A DNA stretch of 15,919 nt from CAYSHJ01 sp964589725. Its GTDB lineage: Bacteria; Planctomycetota; Planctomycetia; Planctomycetales; Planctomycetaceae. Numbering within the stretch: position 1 is the stretch's first letter; each line of letters begins with the position of its first letter. Position numbers and translations under genes: made by a program. Below the pieces are notes generated by a model that worked only from the letters and a program-made list of their open reading frames with translations, did no database searches and was not told the origin of the DNA. Where the stretch lies: contig CAZPUJ010000139.1 in assembly GCA_964589725.1 (NCBI GenBank), forward strand, positions 1-15,919, written 5' to 3'. Below are positions 1 to 4,889 of the stretch, piece after piece.

Positions 1-952
1 AGTGTGGAGACCATTCTTCGCGAGTCATCAACTCGCGAAACAATTCATGCGGCGAGATGTGGCCGAAGTGCAAATACGGCGACAACCCGCTGCGATTGTC
101 GATATCCGGGTCGTTGGCTCCGGCGGCGTACTGCGGCAGGCTTTGATCCAAAAAGCTCGCCAACTTTTTCCGAGCGACCGTCGAACCGCCACGTGCTTTC
201 ACGACGCCGACCGAGTGATCGATCGGCAACCCCGCGAGTTCCGCCGCGTCGTCCGCCAAAAGTTTTGCCGATGCCGCAGGCCAGCGCGTGGCGATCTCCG
301 TAGCCAATCTCGCCAGAGATTGGGTCTGTGCGCGGCTCCCCAATCTCTGGCGAGATTGGCTACGGAAGGCAACCAGTGGATCGGGCTGCGGAAACTGTTC
401 GAGATGCTCTGGCAATTGCTTCTGCAAGAACGCTCGAAACGAGAACGCCGTCGTGAAGACTCGGTCCGTCGCGCGCAGCGGCAGCAGTCCGTTGGAATCA
501 ACAGCCTCCAATCGAACCGGCAATCGAGACGCCGCAGCAGCGACCATGCGAGGCAGAAAGAACGACGGGAAATCATCAGTCACGACGACGCAAGCCCGAT
601 CGGCCAATGCCGCCAGCAGTCCTTTGTCAGCATCTGCCGCCGGTTCGACATACGGAAAGTACAGCACGCCGGGATTCTTCAACGCGGCGATGCAAGCGGC
701 GTTTTCGGCCATCCCGTCGATCACGAACCGGTGAATTCGATCGCTGGCCCAGCGATATCCGATCCGCAGCGGCTCGAAGATGACCAACGGCTTCTGCAAC
801 TCAACGGCCAATTCAACCGCACGTTGCAGGCTGAAATTCCAAGTCGTCCGCCGAAACGCGATCATCCAATACAACACGAACTCGCCGTCCGCTCGAATCG
901 GCGAGTCGTTGCAGGTCTGAATGCGAATCTTCGGAACCAACTCGTCGTTCAT
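1..952 (-). CDS. phr: Class II deoxyribodipyrimidine photolyase, C-terminus off window
   Basis: Light-dependent repair of cyclobutane pyrimidine dimers in DNA, using FADH-. The frame is open from the ATG at 952 to the left edge (317 codons; the family is usually about 450). The N-terminal part matches the class II photolyase antenna domain (FVLYWMIAFRRTTWNF near residue 24, then EPLRIGYRWASDRIHRFV). Residues about 286-298 carry SGLSPYLHFGHIS, the conserved start of the FAD-binding helical domain. Residues about 196-219 are encoded by a 70-bp palindrome that looks inserted between the two domains; the frame passes through it without a stop. No strong Shine-Dalgarno is seen; a short upstream ATG ends in TGA overlapping this ATG. 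It lies 39 bp downstream of the TolC-like gene and may be co-transcribed. Family call is firm; activity with the insert is unknown. Confidence 0.88.
   Translation of the reverse strand, partial: MNDELVPKIRIQTCNDSPIRADGEFVLYWMIAFRRTTWNFSLQRAVELAVELQKPLVIFEPLRIGYRWASDRIHRFVIDGMAENAACIAALKNPGVLYFPYVEPAADADKGLLAALADRACVVVTDDFPSFFLPRMVAAAASRLPVRLEAVDSNGLLPLRATDRVFTTAFSFRAFLQKQLPEHLEQFPQPDPLVAFRSQSRQRLGSRAQTQSLARLATEIATRWPAASAKLLADDAAELAGLPIDHSVGVVKARGGSTVARKKLASFLDQSLPQYAAGANDPDIDNRSGLSPYLHFGHISPHELFRELMTREEWSPH
297..366. repeat. 70-bp palindromic element inside the photolyase gene
   Basis: Perfect inverted repeat with 28-nt arms at 297-324 and 339-366 around a 14-nt loop. The core of each arm is CCAATCTCGCCAGAGATTGG or its complement. 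It is unrelated in sequence to the GCTAGCG arms elsewhere in the window, so it is a second palindrome family. It is translated in the photolyase frame as a polar Arg/Gln/Ser-rich segment. I infer a mobile palindrome like the Rickettsia palindromic elements; no target duplication is obvious. Confidence 0.85.
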
Positions 953-991
953 CAGAGGTTCATTCTGCGAATTGCGGAGAGCCCAACAACC

Positions 992-2749
992 TTACGGAAC
1001 AACGTCGTTGGCCAGCGCGGCGCGATAGTCGGCTTGAGCGTCGAAGAAGTTCAGGCGCGCATCGACTTCGGTGGCGGCGGCATCGGCGGTGGATAGTTCG
1101 CGGAGATTGACCAGCAGGAGGTTGCTGTCGCCGAGATCGAACTTGCGACGTTCGGCGGCTTCCATTTTGCGAGCGAGTTCGAGCGACTCATGAGCTTGCT
1201 CAAGCTGCTGGAACGCGGCGTTCAACGCGGCACTGGCGGATTGCACCTCGGCGACGATCTTCTCCCGAGTGAACTGCGTCTTGGCTTGCAACTGAGCCAG
1301 TTTTCCCTCGACGGCCTGCGACTTGCCCCGCGCTTTTCGGCGTTGCAGCGGGACGCTGGCGATCAGGCCACCTTCCAGCTCAAACGGCGACTTGTCGTCC
1401 TTCTTCGGATCGGCCGCATTGCCGACGTCTTGCGAGCCGACGAGCACGGCATCGACTTGTGGCAGACACAAATTTTGTGCGTTCGCGAGATCGATGTTGA
1501 GCTGTTCGCGCAGGATCGCGAGTGCTCGCAGTTCCGGGCGATTCGCGATTGCCGATTGAATGTCCGCATCGAAGTTGAGCTGCGACGGATCGTCGACGTT
1601 CGGGAACTCTCGCGGCAGGCGAGATTCGTTGATGACTCGCGGTTGACCGGACTCATCGCGCAGGAACAGTGAGAGCTTGTAGGTCGATTGCTGAAACTTG
1701 CGACGTGCGTCGATCAGCTTCGTGCGGCGCGAGACGATCAAACGTTGATTGTCCGTCAGCTCGATTTCCGGAGCGTCCCCTTGTTCGACTCGGCGAGTCA
1801 GACCGTCGTTTCGTTCGGTCGCGTTCTTCAGCAGATCTTCGGAGATGCGGACGTTCTGTCCGGCAGCGAGGGTATTCCAATACACGATCGACGCGGCCTG
1901 GATGAAGGCGATGAGCTGGGCCTGAATCTCTGGCTCGACCGATTGCACTTCCCAACTGCCGCGCCAGACTCCCGCGCGGCGATCGTCGATGTTGCGATTC
2001 TGAGCCAGCGGAATGATTGCCCCCGCTTTGAACTCGCCGCCGAGTTTTGTCCGGCGATCGCCGTACCATACCGGAAAGTTACCCGTTCCGATGTGATAGC
2101 CGCCGAACACCGACCCGCCGCCAAACAACGGTTGCTCGGCCCCGACAGCCTGCCGATAGTTCTCATAAAAACCGAGCGGCATGTTGAGCGAGTCGGCCTT
2201 CAGCTTGAGATCGAACTCACCATTGGCCGCGAGCAGATCGCCTTGCGCGATGTTCCGTCCAAACATCGCCGAGCGCAGCAACGGATAGCTCGCGATGACA
2301 GAGCCGATTACGTCGTCCAGCGTGAGCGGCACGATTGCTGGCGCTTGATCGGCCTTGAACTCTGCCTCAGCCGCAATCAGCCGGAACGCGCTAGCGTCTG
2401 GTTCCTGCGCCTTGGACGCATCGGACGCCTCCGAACCGGACGCTAGCGCGTTCCGGCTGATCGACTCGCGATGGTGAGTGTCGATCACCTGCTCGGCGCT
2501 GACGAGTTGAATGGGCGAATTCGCCTGCGCGGGTGCGGCATTGAGCCGGAACGCGCTAGCGTCCGGTTCGTCGGTGTCGGTGTCTAAGTCGGTGCCAGTG
2601 TCTTGCGGTCCAAACCGGACGCTAGCGCGTTCCGGCTGATTTGTCCGAGCATTCGTGACGGCTCGGCCGCGAGTCTGTGCGCAGCCGCACGCGACAAACA
2701 CCGCGCCAAGGCACAGCATCCGCCAGCCGGTCGTCCGTGAATTGGTCAT
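992..2749 (-). CDS. TolC-like outer membrane efflux channel, putative lipoprotein
   Basis: Outer membrane exit duct of a tripartite exporter, expected to work with the HlyD adaptor (2834-4180) and the ABC protein (4871-7339). From the ATG at 2749 it is 585 aa. That start gives a signal peptide (MTNSRTTGWRMLCLGAVFVACGC) with cysteines suited to lipidation and has GGAGG 10 nt upstream; an ATG at 2788 in frame is the alternative. The TolC domain begins near residue 140 (VPLTLDDVIGSVIASYPLLRSAM) and shows the usual duplicated long helices, with ANRPELRALAILREQLNIDLANA at the second repeat and coiled-coil Ala/Gln/Glu-rich ends. Between signal peptide and domain, residues about 37-70 and 97-125 are encoded by two inverted repeat pairs (peptides QPERASVRFG, ISRNALASGS, EPDASAFRL), a region that tolerates insertions. 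It ends 39 bp before phr. Confidence 0.85.
   Translation of the reverse strand: MTNSRTTGWRMLCLGAVFVACGCAQTRGRAVTNARTNQPERASVRFGPQDTGTDLDTDTDEPDASAFRLNAAPAQANSPIQLVSAEQVIDTHHRESISRNALASGSEASDASKAQEPDASAFRLIAAEAEFKADQAPAIVPLTLDDVIGSVIASYPLLRSAMFGRNIAQGDLLAANGEFDLKLKADSLNMPLGFYENYRQAVGAEQPLFGGGSVFGGYHIGTGNFPVWYGDRRTKLGGEFKAGAIIPLAQNRNIDDRRAGVWRGSWEVQSVEPEIQAQLIAFIQAASIVYWNTLAAGQNVRISEDLLKNATERNDGLTRRVEQGDAPEIELTDNQRLIVSRRTKLIDARRKFQQSTYKLSLFLRDESGQPRVINESRLPREFPNVDDPSQLNFDADIQSAIANRPELRALAILREQLNIDLANAQNLCLPQVDAVLVGSQDVGNAADPKKDDKSPFELEGGLIASVPLQRRKARGKSQAVEGKLAQLQAKTQFTREKIVAEVQSASAALNAAFQQLEQAHESLELARKMEAAERRKFDLGDSNLLLVNLRELSTADAAATEVDARLNFFDAQADYRAALANDVVP
2376..2461. repeat. GCTAGCG inverted pair 1, inside TolC-like gene
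   Basis: Arms 2376-2403 and 2434-2461 with a 30-nt spacer. The arm core is GGACGCTAGCGCGTTCC; one mismatch (TCTGG for TCCGG) lies in the left arm. Read in the TolC frame as ISRNALASGS, a Ser/Ala/Asp-rich spacer peptide, then EPDASAFRLI. Spacer length is a multiple of 3, as needed to leave both arms free of stops. Confidence 0.93.
2541..2640. repeat. GCTAGCG inverted pair 2, inside TolC-like gene
   Basis: Arms about 2541-2568 (outer few bases diverged) and 2613-2640, with a 44-nt spacer. Here the first arm is read in the other open frame (QPERASVRFG), the spacer gives a Thr/Asp-rich repeat (TDLDTDTD), and the second arm gives EPDASAFRL. The 44-nt spacer is exactly the phase needed for this combination. 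Confidence 0.92.
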
Positions 2750-2833
2750 CCCTGCCGCGCCTCCATCCGATGGCACAAACATCGGCATCCGCAGTCTTTG
2801 CCGATGAGCTACGACCGGCAGGTTGTGCGCGGC

Positions 2834-4180
2834 TTACTTCTCTTTCCCAGATTGACTGCCGTACTTCGGCTTATCGTCGGCATACGCAACGGTCGGCGGG
2901 AAGCCATTCAGTCTGCGCCAGGCTTCGTAGCCGAGTCCGACTTGGTCGAGCAGCACCCAGCCATTGGCTCGTGTTCCTTGCCGCAGAAACTTAGTGCTCG
3001 GCCACGGCGGCGAGTCGGCATCGGGGACGATGAGCAATCGGAACTGGTTCTTGCTGTTGCCTGCGGCGGCATCGACGTTGATGACTTCGCCGCCGAACGT
3101 TCCGACTGCGACGCTCGGCCAACCGGCAAATTGCACGGCGGGCCAACCCTCGAATTGCAGCCGCACTTTGCGACCGACGCTGATGAGCGGTGCGTCGTTG
3201 CCGTTGACCCAAATCTCGGTCGCTCGGTCTTCGGCGTCCGGGATCAGCACGAACAGCGGGTCGCCTTGCTTGACCATCTCGCCCCCCTGATGAGCCATCA
3301 TGTGCATGATCGCGCCGTCGCGCGGAGCCTTCACGACTTGGCTTTGCTGTTGGGCGACCTTCACCTGCAACTCGGCGATCTGCTTGTCGAGTTTGGAGAC
3401 ATCGCCGTTCGCCTTTTGAAAGGTGGCCTTCGACGAATCGATCTTCGCCTGAGCCTCACGCTCTTTGGCCGATCGCTCGTTGCGTTTGGCGGCGAGTTCA
3501 TTTTTGGCGGCGCGAATGTACGCCTCGGCCTTATCGACTTTCGTAATCGCCTCTTTCCACTTTCGGTCGGCTTCTTGCACTTTCAGTTCGGAGGTGAGGC
3601 CATCCTTCTTGAGTTCCTTTTGACGCTCAAAATCGAGCCGCACTTGCAACTCGCCGGCCTCTTCGAATTCGAGGTTGCGTTGTTCGATCATCAATTTCTC
3701 TTGGGCGACTTTGATGTATTCGTCCGCCGCGGCCACCGTTTGATCGCGAGCGGTCTCGAACGCTGCGACCTGAGCCTCATACGCCAGCGCGACAATCTTG
3801 TTCGCCTCCAGTTCCCGCACGGTGGCCGCAAGCTGCTCTTGTTGCCGAATCTGCAAATTCGGGTCGAGGTCTTGAATCTCCAGAATGAAGTGACCCTCCT
3901 CCACGCGAGCACCATCAAAAACTTGTTCGCCCCAACGCACGATGCGACCAGAGATCGGAGCCTCGATCGTCTGCTGCCTCTGCAACGGCGCGTACGCGAC
4001 GACCCGCCCGGTTCCATCAACGGTCTGCTGCCACGGAGCAAACCCCAGCGCCACCACCGCCGCTGCGAGCAAGACCAGCAACAGCCGAGCCACTCGCCGA
4101 GCAACGCGCGACGACTTCGCCAGTCGCAACGCAGGGAAGGTCAGATGGGGTTCCAGAGTCGTTTCAAGTTTCGTGTGCAT
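2834..4180 (-). CDS. HlyD-family periplasmic adaptor (membrane fusion protein)
   Basis: Inner-membrane-anchored adaptor that joins the ABC exporter to the outer membrane channel; 448 aa from the ATG at 4180. Visible parts: cytoplasmic N-terminus about 1-30; one membrane helix about 31-50 (LLLVLLAAAVVALGF); a lipoyl/barrel-sandwich half (VVAYAPLQRQQTIEAPISGRIV, about 58-80); long charged coiled coil about 105-275, rich in Glu/Lys/Ala; the second lipoyl half (VVKAPRDGAIMHMMAHQGGEMV); then a beta-barrel region (GRKVRLQFEGWPAVQF). It lies 84 bp upstream of the TolC-like start. Its upstream partner gene, the ABC protein, is separated from it by the Y1 transposase and repeat pairs, which looks like an interruption of an older ABC-HlyD-TolC operon. 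The substrate is not known. Confidence 0.9.
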   Translation of the reverse strand: MHTKLETTLEPHLTFPALRLAKSSRVARRVARLLLVLLAAAVVALGFAPWQQTVDGTGRVVAYAPLQRQQTIEAPISGRIVRWGEQVFDGARVEEGHFILEIQDLDPNLQIRQQEQLAATVRELEANKIVALAYEAQVAAFETARDQTVAAADEYIKVAQEKLMIEQRNLEFEEAGELQVRLDFERQKELKKDGLTSELKVQEADRKWKEAITKVDKAEAYIRAAKNELAAKRNERSAKEREAQAKIDSSKATFQKANGDVSKLDKQIAELQVKVAQQQSQVVKAPRDGAIMHMMAHQGGEMVKQGDPLFVLIPDAEDRATEIWVNGNDAPLISVGRKVRLQFEGWPAVQFAGWPSVAVGTFGGEVINVDAAAGNSKNQFRLLIVPDADSPPWPSTKFLRQGTRANGWVLLDQVGLGYEAWRRLNGFPPTVAYADDKPKYGSQSGKEK

Positions 4181-4206
4181 GATTGAGTCCGAGTGTCGTG
4201 CGGCCG

Positions 4207-4298
4207 ATCAGCCGGAACGCGCTAGCGTCCGGTTTGGGATCGTTCTCGATGATTATCAGTGATCCCGCCGAACCGGACGCTAGCGCGTTCCGGCTGAT
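4207..4298. repeat. GCTAGCG inverted pair 3, between transposase and hlyD
   Basis: Arms 4207-4234 and 4271-4298, perfect 28-nt inverted match, 36-nt spacer. The right arm contains the TAG stop (4280-4282) of the Y1 transposase gene, so that protein ends in SAGTR encoded by the repeat. The spacer holds its own small inverted repeat (GGGATC near its left end, GATCCC near its right end). The pair lies 26 bp upstream of the hlyD start. Confidence 0.95.
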
Positions 4299-4792
4299 TG
4301 GCTTTCTTTGAATGGCATTCGATCTTTTGCTTCTCGGACGTACTCGCACACGGTGTCGAGTTCCTCTTCGTTGTTGATGCACTGCCAGTCGCCGCCGACG
4401 GTCCAAACGGGACGCTCCCTGAACTCAGCATGGTGCTCTCGCAGACCGCGCGTGCCGTTCGCCTTCAGTTGATCACGCACGACCTTTCCGGAATGCCCCA
4501 CCGCCGTCACGACAACATGCACATGATTTGATCTCGCGTTGATTTCCCAAACTTTCCAACCGCGATGATCGCTGTGAAGTCGGCACTCCGCTTCGACGAC
4601 CGTTCGTTGTCGAAGTGACAGCAGAATCACCGGATGACTCAACCGATCCCCACGCCATTGAGCCATCGTTGGTTCCGGCGGCTGCTCACCATGCCGCCGC
4701 TTTCGCCAACCTCGTTCATCGCCTTGAAGGTGTGTGCCATAGACGGTCCAAGTGATAAAGAACGCGATGGGGTCGTCTGAGCGAATGGTCAT
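4280..4792 (-). CDS. Y1 (HUH) transposase, IS200-like / RAYT type
   Basis: Single-strand DNA endonuclease/transposase of the REP-associated tyrosine transposase kind; 170 aa and apparently complete. The HUH metal site is H90-V91-H92 in SNHVHVVV. The candidate nucleophile is Y151 in the helix CEYVREAKDR. The N-terminus has the family pattern TWTVYGTHLQGDERGW, and KANGTRGLREHH and RPVWTVGGDWQCINNEEEL follow. The ATG at 4792 is preferred because GAGGG lies 8 nt upstream; the ATG at 4810 is partly made by the end of a repeat arm. Repeat pair 4 lies upstream and pair 3 downstream, and its stop codon lies in pair 3. This is the REPtron-like layout in which a RAYT sits between the palindromes it acts on. 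Action on the GCTAGCG arms is inferred. It interrupts the ABC-hlyD gene order. Confidence 0.88.
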   Translation of the reverse strand: MTIRSDDPIAFFITWTVYGTHLQGDERGWRKRRHGEQPPEPTMAQWRGDRLSHPVILLSLRQRTVVEAECRLHSDHRGWKVWEINARSNHVHVVVTAVGHSGKVVRDQLKANGTRGLREHHAEFRERPVWTVGGDWQCINNEEELDTVCEYVREAKDRMPFKESQSAGTR

Positions 4793-4808
4793 AAAATGCC
4801 CTCGTCCC

Positions 4809-4889
4809 ATCAGCCGGAACGCGCTAGCGTCCGGTTTGTTCGATTGTTGTTCACGCTTCCGAACCGGACGCTAGCGCGTTCCGGCTGAT
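4809..4889. repeat. GCTAGCG inverted pair 4, between ABC gene and transposase
   Basis: Arms 4809-4836 and 4862-4889, perfect 28-nt inverted match, 25-nt spacer. The right arm supplies the TAG stop (4871-4873) of the ABC gene, giving the same SAGTR end as the transposase. The left arm ends at the candidate upstream ATG of the transposase. The spacer phase would not allow read-through of both arms, consistent with a non-coding copy. Confidence 0.95.

Noticed and set aside
2..1096. Long plus-strand open frame at the left edge
   Set aside because: Arg-rich, no family match; it is antisense to the photolyase and the end of the TolC-like gene, which have clear homology.
2798..4186. 462-codon plus-strand open frame
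   Set aside because: It is the antisense shadow of the hlyD gene; composition is rich in Leu/Arg/His with no domain match.
4201..4310. Repeat pair 3 as a simple transcription terminator
   Set aside because: The stem is strong but no T-tract follows, and the same arms occur inside coding genes that must be transcribed through.
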